Positions 26,301 through 33,374 of a stretch of 64,000 nucleotides of DNA are shown one piece after another. The notes below the pieces were generated by a model, which ran no database searches, had not been told where the DNA came from, and was given only the letters and a program-made list of their open reading frames with translations. Numbering within the stretch: position 1 is the first letter of the stretch; each line of letters opens with the position of its first letter. The stretch comes from Mesorhizobium plurifarium (GTDB lineage Bacteria > Pseudomonadota > Alphaproteobacteria > Rhizobiales > Rhizobiaceae). Made by a program: the position numbers and the translations under genes. Location of the stretch: positions 54,727 to 118,726 of the forward strand of contig CCNB01000011.1 in assembly GCA_000824785.1 (NCBI GenBank), read 5' to 3'.

Positions 26301-27827
26301 GCCCGCTTCGGTCGTATGGTCGGACTTGCCCGAAACCCGATCGAGCATCCTCTGCAGATTAGGATCGTACGGGTTGACACGGCGCTGTTGGGCCACCGAC
26401 ATGCCTAGTGCCCGTGCGACCTCTGGCGATAGACCGTTGTCCAGTGCCTGTTGAGCAACCGCACGGGCAGCGTCGATTGGGGAAGGGTTTGAGACGTAGC
26501 CCGATCCGGGTACGTAAACCAGCGCAGGAACGATCGCGGGTGGGAGTGCCACGCGGACTTGGGGGATAGGAGCAGGCCGAGGGCGCGGCTTAGCAGCTGG
26601 TTTAGGAGCCGGATTGTATCCGATTGGGCTGTATACTTGTGGGTTGTAGGGATCCCAGGACGGCATAACGTTAAAGGCGGGAGGCGCCGGGGAAATATCA
26701 GAAACCGGCAGTCCTCCCAGAAAATCTTGGTCGGGAGCATACTGTGGTGAAGCGGCAGGAGCGCTCCATGAATCGTATCGTGCCGTATCTTGATTGTCTC
26801 TTAAGGCGCTGGGCGCAGGGCTCGAAGCCGGGCTAGTACTGAAGTAACCCGGGGCGTTTACGTTGTTGGGGGTATTTGCGTTCGTATGATCGCCGCCCAT
26901 CCCCGGGCTTGCAGATTTATCCAGAGCGCGAGCGTCAGCGTCGCGTCGCGCTGCCTCTTGTGTCGTTGCATCGGTTTTATAGCCCCCGTAGCCGGAAACG
27001 TCCGTGGTGGCTTGGATTCCCACCCTACGGGCGGCTTCGGCAGTTGCCGCGTCCGTTCTATAGCCCCCCACACCAGTCGCAGGAGAAAAGCCGGGAAGAA
27101 CTCCGCCGTTTAGCCCGGCCCAATCAGCAACCGTCATCTGCTCTCTCGGGGACGTCACTCCGGTATCAGGACCAATATACCCTGACCGTTGACCTACCCC
27201 GTTGGCATACGGGTTAGCGTCGCGACTGGTGCGAGGATCATAACCCCACTGGGCCGCCGCGGGCGGTGCCTGATCGATATCGTCCAGACTTTTTCCAGGA
27301 AACGGTCCGGGATCAGAAGCCCAGTTAGCCAACGCCATCTGCTGCGGTGTAGCAGTCCCAACCAGTCCGAGAGATATGGCCAGATCGTGAAACACATCTG
27401 GTCCGTAAGCTGCGGTGGCCCATCCAACCACTGCCGCTGAAATTCCTGCGGCAGCAACTCCCCAGGGGGTCTCACCCAATCCGGGGACGGCCTCCACTCC
27501 AGCAAAGGTGAGCTCAGCAGCCGCCCAACCCACCGCACCGGTGGCAGACTCCGTAATCACACCACCAACCGCGCCGGTGACGCCGTTCTGCTGGTATCCG
27601 ACCGCTCCGCCATAGACGGCCCCAGCTGCGAGGCCGACAGGTGCAAGTCCCTTCCCCGCAGCCTCAATTACGCCTCTTGCCTGTTCCGCAGATCGCGCAA
27701 AACCTGAAGCGAAAGCAATGCCTGCATCTTGAGCAGCGAGCGCTCCGCCAAACCACGCACTGCCTAATTCCGCTCTCTCTCGGCTAAAAAGGCTGCCCGA
27801 GTTGTTACGTTTGCCGTTCTGTCCCAT
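17385..27827 (-). CDS. Giant RTX-type secreted repeat protein (3,480 aa)
   Basis: Residues ~40-165 are glycine/alanine-rich and hydrophobic (GLAAGAVYGGAVGY, GWATAAYG), like the glycine zippers of membrane-active bacteriocins. A Pro/Ser-rich linker follows, then EF-hand-like loops at ~576-660 (DLDGNGLS, DADGDGKIS, DTNHNGMLD). About 32 repeats of ~55 residues (~770-2590) carry SADGLT...DxDGDGT...ADGS motifs. RTX nonapeptides (GGAGNDT type) and three ~200-residue modules fill ~2610-3400. The C-terminus matches uncleaved type I secretion signals. HlyD/HlyB-like genes lie upstream on the same strand. It is probably a Ca2+-folded surface or released protein, either adhesin or RTX bacteriocin; the sequence does not decide. 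Confidence 0.88.
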   Translation of the reverse strand: MGQNGKRNNSGSLFSRERAELGSAWFGGALAAQDAGIAFASGFARSAEQARGVIEAAGKGLAPVGLAAGAVYGGAVGYQQNGVTGAVGGVITESATGAVGWAAAELTFAGVEAVPGLGETPWGVAAAGISAAVVGWATAAYGPDVFHDLAISLGLVGTATPQQMALANWASDPGPFPGKSLDDIDQAPPAAAQWGYDPRTSRDANPYANGVGQRSGYIGPDTGVTSPREQMTVADWAGLNGGVLPGFSPATGVGGYRTDAATAEAARRVGIQATTDVSGYGGYKTDATTQEAARRDADARALDKSASPGMGGDHTNANTPNNVNAPGYFSTSPASSPAPSALRDNQDTARYDSWSAPAASPQYAPDQDFLGGLPVSDISPAPPAFNVMPSWDPYNPQVYSPIGYNPAPKPAAKPRPRPAPIPQVRVALPPAIVPALVYVPGSGYVSNPSPIDAARAVAQQALDNGLSPEVARALGMSVAQQRRVNPYDPNLQRMLDRVSGKSDHTTEAGATKSGYANPGGEYGTTGYDHHGNYSSSTYSHSSPSSGSSSGGGSSSGSTSSSGSQSGSSSNGGRAGWAGRPVILDLDGNGLSINPLSSSSQFIDLDGDGYQHRTAWAGAGNGVLVLDADGDGKISRSSEFVFTEWDQTADSDLDALKSVFDTNHNGMLDSGDDRWADFKVMVNGQLVTLASLGIASINLTATGSGQNFADGSAITGTATYTKTDGTTGAVGDAVLASDSNGYIIKTTTVTNGDGSKTTTLGGYDKDGTLGFQNRITVSAGGLSTTTQFDDDGNGTYERSQTDVTTVTAGVRQRVVSDFNTDGSLAERTTTTTSADKTTVTTALDQDGDGITDQTQVFVKNADGSTTTTVSENSVNGTLLRKVATTASADGLTKIIQSDNTGYGVFDRTSTEATIVAGDGTRTKTVSDTSRSGALIDREQTVTSTDGRTRTVSHDLDGDGIYETRDVTAITAGTGGSTVTTISTYSSTNVLIGKTVATTSSDGLSKTVSTDSTGDGLGDLISSDVTVVGTGGSLAQTQQVKSRDGTLLSSTITSTSADRKTISISTDANGDGHGDIAKTIVIDGAGVTSSTVSQYNADGSLVGRTLAQTSADGLSLTSKVDIDGDGTYDTVVTDVTTTDASSNRTRTVTTKSANGALIGSSAVTTSADSLTQTEKDDIDGNGTIDRTIVTATVLGGDGSRTVTSTTTSATGAMLGKTEVKTSADRQTITTKIDADGDGNTDQSIVAVRNADGSTTQTITNTSASGVQIDQTVKTTSGNGFWSSVSHNIDGKVDDTFWDIADLNNDGSKTETLESFAHDGSLLTKTILNTSGNGLSVNSQTDADGNGVIERKSSDVTVLNADGSTTRTISSLAGSGALIGKTVTTASANGQAMTISSDLDGDGLFDLISSDVKLLGSNGSQSETQQVKARDGSLLSSSTTNTSADRKTVSVATDGDGDGHVDTVKTISVDNAGATTSTTNVYNPDGSLAGKTFDQVAANGLSRTSKVDIDGDGTYDTVVTDVTAIDSSGNRTRTVTTKSANGTFIGSSSVVTTANGLTETEKDDLNADGTVDRTIVTATALGGDGSRTVSSTTTSTSGGVLANTVVTTSADQKTVTTTIDANGDGHIDQTRVIVRNADGSTTQTVTDTSASGAQIDQTVTKTSANGLWTSVSHNIDGKVDDTFWDITEINNDGSRTEILEDFSKDGTLLNKRLVTTSGNGLSVTTQTDADGDGTFEVKSTDVTALNADGSTVRTVSALAGTGALIGKTITTASANGLTSTVQADLDGNGTIDRTSTATTTLGADGSKIDTWIVKNASNVQIALYQTVTSGDGNTVTTTRDVDGNGTIDDSSSTTLNANGSTTTVNRTYAAGALTSSATRTISANGLSSTLATDLDGNSTIDQSTTDVIVLNSDGSKTETITDLDAAGAVKDKTTVFTSANGLVKTTTWAAVGATTSRSKVDTTVLNADGSTTETVDYKKADGSLESRTIMTISANRLTTTLTQDYNGDGAVDLTTTTVTAADGSVTATTTGPDTTANALGTGAYTTSPSSTSKTTTVSANGLSSTTLYGATSVDYLPDLPSKRTTETTIANDGSTVQTIKAYEGTSLSEQTKTTTAGDGLSITKEWDLNGDGTYDRKETDVTVLSADASNVHTVNKFEGATQTSSFVTTTSANGLSVTTSLDLFGANPFSQDSTDITTVNADGSTTRTVTNTKADGSQLSKFITATSADGRTITTQEDIDGVVGIDRVTLDATRVLADGSVVETVQRSTPTGVLLDSTVTTTSGDRRLISISRDADGDGTVDQTEVTTKAVDGSVTTLITDYSGADHKLSTTKITTSADGLLTNTQWDFNADGTIDQTRRINIAKLGDGVTESKTRDGTGASDTFYNKTTTYTSDDGRSSWTGVDYDASGGGFDNTDSIITMADGSTVEGIHNRNVNVSHLIPGMIYWQATVPGNVIIRTSADGLTTNYWYDYGGTATSPVGLENPDVTHYEITAVAHVQIDGSVVTEITGRRLWDGPVTGKGILTVSADGMTTTLLKDADNNGTYEHKEVAVTRIDGSIQKIVTDYNSSGAVTQTVTTDVSADGQSTSVITANATTGTGTTSSVGVEFMSPGTTNDTITGSAGDDQINSGAGNDTINGGAGDDFIDGGIGADTMSGGAGNDTFVVDNASDTISEAASQGTDTVLSSVTYSISDSDVENLTLTGSAAINGTGNGSANILSGNSADNMLVGGGGNDTLYGYAGNDTLLGGDGDDTFVGGLGNDAENAEAGNDIYVFQRGDGSDGIGDFILDPWVGSADVSAAQALGVSASGIVNTWVGGYYWQTSSNSLLKLGAAGSDTLKLTGGITADDLSFAWTGVGHDNLVISIAGGPAGDSITIDQQAVAAGKIEKLQLDGMAAMSFFVAPASGAILYGGTGNDIMFGLAGNDWLSSDGGDDILYGGAGNDVLQAFDGNDKLVGGKGNDNIQGMDGSNEYVFRPGDGSDYLTDYTWPVTTAAADIAAANALGVNASGTVNTWIGGYYWQTASNSLLKASGSGTSTLTLQGGITLDNLSFAWTRNGEDLTIYTGGAGDGVTISEYKTAPGRIEKLAVDGMAPTSFAVATSAGATVSGTANADILFGLAGNEWFDAGAGDDILYGGDGNDVMNAGVGNDRLVGGKGNDILWGMGGNDQYVFRRGDGSDSIQDYNWPVTTLASDIAAASAIGVQAGGIVNTWVGGYYWQAASNSLLKATGSGSSTLVLQGGIKIDDLLLSWTGVQGEDLSINIAGGPGGDGVSISQQALAAGRVENLQFDGLGPLNFFVARTAGGTIVGSTQADIIFGLTGNETLNGDGGNDILVGGAGNDTLIGGAGNDQYRFRAGDGSDTIVESGSFTDNDELDFGTGIDANELWFAQQGNNLVISVLGTTDKVTVSNWFAGPGNVVETIKSGDGKVLNQSDVATLVAAMAGFDPATSPTGSGIQPNDPRLGDPAQTGTIAAAMQHTWMAA
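17780..19990 (-). repeat. RTX nonapeptide region with three ~600-bp modules
   Basis: Within the giant gene, three modules begin YVFxRGDGSD at about 19530, 18930 and 18330, each ~600 bp. Each contains a D-I-A-A-A...G-V...VNTW(V/I)GGYYWQ insertion, a SNSLLK segment and a DILYGG-type RTX row. A fourth, shorter YRFRAGDGSD copy without the insertion follows near 17790. Confidence 0.85.
20050..25520 (-). repeat. About 32 tandem ~55-residue repeats in the giant gene
   Basis: Each unit has the form TTSADGLT...D-x-DGDGT-x-D...V...NADGST-x-T...GxLIGK. Units 5-11 (24852-23697) and 12-18 (23696-22541) match one for one, so a seven-unit block of ~1,155 bp was duplicated in tandem. Boundaries are read by eye to within ~10 bp. 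Confidence 0.8.
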
Positions 27828-27865
27828 CTTGTCCTCGTTGCAAAGGTTGCGGCATTAGGAGGCTT

Positions 27866-28567
27866 TCAAATTTTTCTGTATCGCGTCATCATTGAGATGA
27901 CGAACAGATCAACGCCAAAAGCAATGTAGAAAAAGCAGATTTCAGCTACCTTCTTGGCAGAATAAACAGCGACATGCTCGTCTATGGATGGCGTATAGAA
28001 TCTCATAGACACCGAAAGATTCGCTTTCATTGCCATAAAAGCGATAACGCAGCCCACAGACAGAATGATGACAGCTCTGAAAGCAGCAATAAATTCCGAT
28101 TTTGACACGTTCAGTCGATCCATCCGGCGAAATTCTACGGTTAACCTCCAGGTTACCCAGATCAAAAGGATAATGTTTGTCGTGCTGCAAAGATACGCTA
28201 ACCAATAAAAATCCTGTCTCTGCTCCGGCGTCTGCATTCTACCCAAGTCGATAAACTGCTGCATTAGTTCACCATTCCAAGGCCAAGCTCGGAATAGTCC
28301 TGACCCTTTCATTCCTATTTCGAATTCGACTGCGACGCGGGATGAAATAGCGTAATTCAATGCCACTATCGCCACTACAGCAAAGATCGATAATACAAGG
28401 CGACGCGCCTCGTACGCTATAAGGTATTTGCTCTTCTCGTTCTGGATACGATATTCTGGCATTTCTTCGGTAGAAGGCAAACTTCTACGAAGAAACGCAA
28501 AATTGCGCACATATTCATCGAGCTTGATCTCGTCGATATTTCTATGGATTATTTCCTTTATTTTCAT
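27866..28567 (-). CDS. Four-helix membrane protein between RTX gene and its exporter
   Basis: The 233-residue protein has four likely membrane helices: LVLSIFAVVAIVALNYAI (~57-75), WLAYLCSTTNIILLIWVTW (~121-140), AVIILSVGCVIAFMAM (~165-181) and ICFFYIAFGVDLFVISMM (~210-228). It has a charged cytosolic N-terminus and no recognised domain. Its DNA is clearly more AT-rich than the neighbours, suggesting separate acquisition. It lies between the gene for a possible membrane-active RTX protein and that protein's secretion genes, on the same strand, where immunity genes of bacteriocin operons often sit. An immunity role is inference; it could also be an unrelated membrane protein. Confidence 0.7.
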   Translation of the reverse strand: MKIKEIIHRNIDEIKLDEYVRNFAFLRRSLPSTEEMPEYRIQNEKSKYLIAYEARRLVLSIFAVVAIVALNYAISSRVAVEFEIGMKGSGLFRAWPWNGELMQQFIDLGRMQTPEQRQDFYWLAYLCSTTNIILLIWVTWRLTVEFRRMDRLNVSKSEFIAAFRAVIILSVGCVIAFMAMKANLSVSMRFYTPSIDEHVAVYSAKKVAEICFFYIAFGVDLFVISMMTRYRKI

Positions 28568-28615
28568 TAACTGTCCATTCTATGTTTTTCCAAAGCGCCG
28601 AATTTATGCTGTAAA

Positions 28616-30061
28616 TCAACGCTCATGAAACGCCTCGTCAGTCATCTCCATCAGCGGATCGAGCAGGAACTCCAGCACGCGCCGATCACCGGTCTTCACC
28701 TCGGCCATCACTGACATGCCCGGCGTCAGTGCTACATCCCGGCCGTCAGCCCATATTGCTGTCTCATTCAGCGCAATCCTTACCGGGAACACCAACGGCC
28801 CGGCGGCATCATGCGCTGTCTCCTGCTTGGCGCCTGACGCCTGTTGCGGGGCGCCGGCCGGAATCGCGTCATTCGATACAGTCAGCACTTTGCCATCGAG
28901 CGTGCCGTAGCGCGTGAACGGGAAAGCCTCGAGTTTCACCCGCGCTTCCTGCCCCTCATGGACAAACCCCTTGTCGCGGTTAAGCAGCATGGCCTCGATC
29001 TCGAGCTTTGTGCCGTCGGGCACGATCACCATAAGCCTCTGACCGGTCTGCACCACCTCACCCAGCGTGTTGACCTCAAGTTGCTGCACGCGCCCGGCGA
29101 CGGGGGATTTCAGCACGCTCGAGCGCTCGAACAGTTCGGCCTTAGCGAGATCCTGCTTCAATTCGCCGATCGAGCGATCGACCTCGATCAACTCGGTGTT
29201 GACCTTATCGAGATAGGCCTCGCGCCTTTCGCGCCTCTGCGCGATCAACGTCTGGACGGTGGCCTCCAACTCGGCCACTTGGCCTTCACCGTCGACCGCC
29301 GCCATAAACTGGTCCTGCTCGCCTTGGCGAGCCTCGATCGTACTGGTCTTGATGCCGACCTGGCGCTTCTCCAGTTGCTCGTATACGTCGAGCTTATCGC
29401 CAGCGAGGCTCACCAGCTTGCGACGTTCCTCCAGCGTGCGGTTGCCGCGCTCGATCTCGACGCGTTTCTGCGCGATCGCCGCGTCAAGGCTCGCCTGCTC
29501 GGCCTCATAGGCGGCAAGCGATTGGCGCATCTGCTGGCGCTGCAGGTCAATGAGCGGTGTAGACGCCCCTGCGGGGGCTAGGAAATCAGCGTCCGCCGAG
29601 GCGGTGCCTCGAGTGACCGCACCGACCAAGGCCTTTAGCCGCGCTTCCGACACCTGGGCGGCTTCGAGATTGCCGGTAAGCTTCTGCCGCTCAGCGGCGT
29701 ATTGAGATGGATCGAGCTCGACCAGCACCTCGCCGGCTTCGACATGAGCGCCAAGCCTGGCATGCAGCGCCTTGACCGTGCCCGTAATGAGCGGCTCGAT
29801 GACCTGCACCTTGCCGATCGGGATCAGCTTGCCCTGCACCGTGGCATAAGTGTCGATGTGCCCGAACCAGGACCAGGCGAGGGCGCCGGTGGCGAAGACC
29901 ATGATCAAGGCCGCGAAGATACGGGCAGCGGGCGAGGCAGGCGTCTCCAGGATCTCGATCGCGGCGGCCTGAAACTCACGCTCATGGCGCTTAAGCTTCG
30001 GGCGCTTCGCTTGCGCCTCCCGCGCGATCCCTTCCTTCACGGCGTTCCAGTAACGGCCCAT
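28616..30061 (-). CDS. HlyD-family membrane fusion protein of type I secretion
   Basis: The 481-residue periplasmic adaptor has one N-terminal membrane helix (ARIFAALIMVFATGALAW, ~residues 45-65), a biotinyl-lipoyl-like half-motif (VQVIEPLITGTVKALH), a long coiled coil (~120-330) and the second lipoyl half plus beta-barrel (LKSPVAGRVQQLEVNTLGEV). The ATG at 30061 lies one base past the HlyB stop, so the pair are co-translated. It should bridge the ABC transporter to a TolC-like outer-membrane channel, which is not encoded here and must be supplied by the host. Its likely cargo is the giant RTX protein. Confidence 0.92.
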   Translation of the reverse strand: MGRYWNAVKEGIAREAQAKRPKLKRHEREFQAAAIEILETPASPAARIFAALIMVFATGALAWSWFGHIDTYATVQGKLIPIGKVQVIEPLITGTVKALHARLGAHVEAGEVLVELDPSQYAAERQKLTGNLEAAQVSEARLKALVGAVTRGTASADADFLAPAGASTPLIDLQRQQMRQSLAAYEAEQASLDAAIAQKRVEIERGNRTLEERRKLVSLAGDKLDVYEQLEKRQVGIKTSTIEARQGEQDQFMAAVDGEGQVAELEATVQTLIAQRRERREAYLDKVNTELIEVDRSIGELKQDLAKAELFERSSVLKSPVAGRVQQLEVNTLGEVVQTGQRLMVIVPDGTKLEIEAMLLNRDKGFVHEGQEARVKLEAFPFTRYGTLDGKVLTVSNDAIPAGAPQQASGAKQETAHDAAGPLVFPVRIALNETAIWADGRDVALTPGMSVMAEVKTGDRRVLEFLLDPLMEMTDEAFHER

Positions 30062-30062
30062 G

Positions 30063-32231
30063 CTATTCCGCCGCCTCCTGTTGAGGCGCCGCCGGGCGCT
30101 GCTCGGCCTGCAGGCGGTGAAGCTGGGCATAGCGGCCGCCCTTGCGCAACAGCTCCTCATGCGTGCCCTGCTCGGTGATGCGGCCGGCCTCAATGGTGAG
30201 AATGCGAGTGGCGTCGCGCAGGGCGGCGAGCCGGTGGGCGATGATGAACACGGTGCGGCCCATGGCCATCTGCCGCATGTTCTGCTGAATGACGTATTCG
30301 GACTCGTAATCCAGCGCGCTGGTCGCCTCGTCGAAGATCAGGATGCGCGGGTTGGTGACCAGGGCGCGGGCAATGGCGATCCGCTGGCGCTGGCCGCCGG
30401 ACAGGTTGGCGCCCCGCTCCTCCAGCACGGTGTCATAGCCGGATTTGAGCTGAACGATGAAGTCGTGAGCGCCGGAGAGCTTTGCCGCCTCGATGATGCG
30501 ATCGAGCGGAAGTGCCGGATCGGCGAGCGCGATGTTCTCGCGCACGGTGCGGCGGAAAAGAATGTTCTCCTGCAGCACGACACCGATCTGGCGGCGCAGG
30601 CTGCGCGGGTCGATCAGGGCAAGGTCGACGCCGTCGATCAGCACGCGGCCGCGCTCCGGCACATGCAGCCGCTGCAAAAGCTTGGCGATCGTGCTCTTGC
30701 CTGAACCCGACGGGCCGACGATGCCAATGATCTCGCCCGGCTGCACCTCGAAGGAGACGTCGCTGAGGATCTCGCGCTCGCCTGGCCTATAGCGGAAGGT
30801 GACGTGATCGAAGGCAGCATGGCCGGCAACCTTGCGCAATGAGCCTTGCCCCGCTCCGCCCGAGAGCTCAACCGGGGCGTTGAGGATGTCGCCCAGGCGA
30901 TCGACGGAGATGCGCACCTGTTGTAGGTCCTGCCACAACTGCGCTAACCTCAGCACTGGCCCGGCGACGCGGCCAGCCATGATGTTGAAGGCGACCAATT
31001 GACCGACTGTCATGTCGCCTGCGAGCACCGCCTTGGCGCCGAACCACATGGTGGCGACGATCACCGCCTTGGAGATGAACTGGGCGGTGTTGCTGGCCAA
31101 GTTGGAAAGTCTGGCCGTGCGGAAGCCGGCCGCGACATAGCCCGCAAGCTGATCCTCCCAGCGCCGCTGCATCTGCGGTTCCACGGCCATGGCCTTTAGC
31201 GTCTCGACGCCGACAATCGATTCCACGAGAAAAGTCTGGTTCTCGGCGCCGCGGTTGAACTTCTCCTCGATCCGGCGGCGGAATTCCGGCGTCACGGCCA
31301 TCGACAGGACGACATAAGCGGGGATGGAGCAGACGACGATTAGCGTCAGCCAGCCGCTGTAGAGATACATCACCGCCAGGAAGACGAAAAGGAACAGCAC
31401 ATCGAGCAGCACGGTGAGGGCCGAGCCGGTGAGGAAGGCGCGAATGTTTTCGAGCTCATGTACGCGCGCCACGGTCTGGCCCGTCTGCCGCGCCTCGAAA
31501 TAGGCGATCGGCAGCCCGAGTAGGTGATGGAATAGCTTGGCGCCGAGTGCCACATCGATGCGGCTGGTCGTGTGGATGGTGGTGTAGGTGCGCAAGCCGG
31601 TCAGCAGCACCTCGAACATCGACACCGCGGACAGCCCGATGACCAGCACTTCCAGCGTCGTCAGGCCGTTGTGGACGAGCACCTTGTCGATGACCAACTG
31701 GAAGAAGATCGGCGAAATCAGCCCGAGCAGCTGCACGAAGAAGGAAGCCAGTAGTACCTCGGCGAAGATCCAGCGGTAACGGATGATCTCTGGGATGAAC
31801 CAGGAGAAATCGAAACGTCGCGAAAATCCTTGCGCAAAGGCGCGGCTGGTCACCAGGATGACATGTCCGCTCCAGAGCGCGGCGAATTCTTCGCGGGTCA
31901 TCTCCCGCGGCGACCCGACCTGCGGATCCTGTAACAGCACCTTGCCGGCGGAGGCAGCCGCCAGCACGGCAAAACTCCCGTCCCCCTTTTCGACTATGAC
32001 GGGCAGCGGCAATCGGTCCAGTCGCTTTGGCGACGGCTGGATAATCCGTGCCTTGAGCTTCAAGCGCTTCGCCGCCCTGACGATATGAACGCGATCGGCC
32101 ACGCGCTCGCCAAGACCGAGGTCGTGGCGGATGGCATCAGGATCTGCAGGCTGGCGCAAATACTGGGTCAGCAGCGTCAAGCAAATGACACCACTGTCCA
32201 GTCCAGCCACAATGGGCGTGACGAAATTCAC
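30063..32231 (-). CDS. HlyB-family type I secretion ABC transporter
   Basis: The 722-residue protein has an N-terminal C39-peptidase-like domain (~1-130) lacking the catalytic Cys (GLDSGVICLTLL in its place). That is typical of RTX exporters, which do not cleave a leader. A six-helix membrane domain (~150-440) and a nucleotide-binding domain follow, with Walker A GPSGSGKST, signature LSGGQRQR, Walker B ILIFDEATSALD and the His loop IIAHRL. It starts at GTG with GGGGGGAAG upstream. It heads the minus-strand set hlyB-hlyD-membrane protein-RTX. Function as the RTX exporter is inferred from context. Confidence 0.93.
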   Translation of the reverse strand: MNFVTPIVAGLDSGVICLTLLTQYLRQPADPDAIRHDLGLGERVADRVHIVRAAKRLKLKARIIQPSPKRLDRLPLPVIVEKGDGSFAVLAAASAGKVLLQDPQVGSPREMTREEFAALWSGHVILVTSRAFAQGFSRRFDFSWFIPEIIRYRWIFAEVLLASFFVQLLGLISPIFFQLVIDKVLVHNGLTTLEVLVIGLSAVSMFEVLLTGLRTYTTIHTTSRIDVALGAKLFHHLLGLPIAYFEARQTGQTVARVHELENIRAFLTGSALTVLLDVLFLFVFLAVMYLYSGWLTLIVVCSIPAYVVLSMAVTPEFRRRIEEKFNRGAENQTFLVESIVGVETLKAMAVEPQMQRRWEDQLAGYVAAGFRTARLSNLASNTAQFISKAVIVATMWFGAKAVLAGDMTVGQLVAFNIMAGRVAGPVLRLAQLWQDLQQVRISVDRLGDILNAPVELSGGAGQGSLRKVAGHAAFDHVTFRYRPGEREILSDVSFEVQPGEIIGIVGPSGSGKSTIAKLLQRLHVPERGRVLIDGVDLALIDPRSLRRQIGVVLQENILFRRTVRENIALADPALPLDRIIEAAKLSGAHDFIVQLKSGYDTVLEERGANLSGGQRQRIAIARALVTNPRILIFDEATSALDYESEYVIQQNMRQMAMGRTVFIIAHRLAALRDATRILTIEAGRITEQGTHEELLRKGGRYAQLHRLQAEQRPAAPQQEAAE

Positions 32232-32576
32232 CTTCCCCCCGGAAGAAGCGCGGAATAGCGCTTACTCATTCATGCGCCGCTTCCATTTGCTGCGCAAGCA
32301 GGGATTGCAGAAATATTTTGAGGCGGCTGTATGAAGGAAATATCAGAATGATATTAGACAACTTGAATATGCGACCTAACGCGCTGGGCACTCCCCGCAA
32401 ATTTCATACGACTCTGCCTGCGGACGCGCTTCGTGACAGCCTTTGTAGTAGCGCGTCGCCGGTTCTCAGCAGCAGTCCGTATATGTGGTTTGATTGCTGT
32501 AAAGGTTAATCGGATCTTATTGAACTACATTTGACCGCGGGCTATGCTGCTCGTCAAATTTGGCGTGGGGACGCCC
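32232..32576. other. Divergent intergenic region upstream of the exporter genes
   Basis: About 345 bp, locally AT-rich (ATATCAGAATGATATTAGAC), with no supported gene. It should carry the promoter of the exporter genes and that of the DUF4236 gene. No operator was identified. Confidence 0.4.
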
Positions 32577-33374
32577 GTGGGGTTTCGTTACCGAAAATCG
32601 GTAAGGCTTGTGCCTGGAGTTCGTTTGAACGTCACGGGCAAAGGCTTGAGCAGCGCGTCGTTCGGAAAACCCGGAGCCACGCTTGATATGGGCCGACGGG
32701 GGACGCGCAGCACCGTCGGATTCCCAGGTTCTGGACTTTCTTATTCCTCGGGCGTGGGTAAGTCCGCTCTGTTGCCCGGCCTTATCGTCGCGGGCCTTAT
32801 CACCCTTCTCGTGTATGCCGCGCGGGGAAGCCGACCTGCCCAACTGGCTTTGCTGCTGGTTGGGCTTGGAGTCGTCGTGTTGTTTGTGTCCGGCGGACAC
32901 CCTGAGAGTGGACCGGCGGAAACCAAAACCACGGCGATTCAGATAGCACCGGCAGCAGCCGATGCACCGCCATCATCAACCTTGCCCCCTCCTGCCAGTC
33001 CCGCAAACGAACCAGTGCGGAATTTGCCGAAACCTCCGGCTAGCTCAAGCTTGCCCACGACATCTGATGCGCCGACAGCCATCCAGATTGAGCCGATTGA
33101 GGAACCCGCGTCGCCGGCTGGCGTCGGGCCCGCTGTCTCGAGCGCTTCGATTTCATCAGAGCCCATTGTGATAGTCTCGAAGACGTCTAACGTGCGATCG
33201 GCGCCATCCCGCTCCGGTGCCGTTCTAGTTCAGCTGCCTGCCGGCACAGAACTCAGTGTCGTCGAGACCAGCGGACATTGGGCAAGAGTGCGCCGGGGCA
33301 GTGATGTTTTGGGCTGGATCAACCGGGCGCTGCTGGAAGGAGCACCGGACCCGGCGACGCCCTACTCCCAGTAG
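32577..33374 (+). CDS. DUF4236-SH3b membrane protein
   Basis: The ~265-residue protein begins VGFRYRKSVRLVPGVRLNV and runs through RGTRSTVGFPGSGLSYS, the DUF4236 signature. Two hydrophobic helices (LLPGLIVAGLITLLVYAA; LALLLVGLGVVVLFVSGG), a Pro/Ser-rich linker and a C-terminal bacterial SH3 domain (SNVRSAPSRSGAVLVQLP ending WARVRRGSDVLGWI) follow. GTG at 32577 is preferred since DUF4236 normally starts there; ATG 32544 is the alternative. SH3b domains often bind peptidoglycan. It converges with a second SH3b gene, overlapping it by 13 bp, next to the TerY-P-type triad. Confidence 0.75.
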   Translation: MGFRYRKSVRLVPGVRLNVTGKGLSSASFGKPGATLDMGRRGTRSTVGFPGSGLSYSSGVGKSALLPGLIVAGLITLLVYAARGSRPAQLALLLVGLGVVVLFVSGGHPESGPAETKTTAIQIAPAAADAPPSSTLPPPASPANEPVRNLPKPPASSSLPTTSDAPTAIQIEPIEEPASPAGVGPAVSSASISSEPIVIVSKTSNVRSAPSRSGAVLVQLPAGTELSVVETSGHWARVRRGSDVLGWINRALLEGAPDPATPYSQ

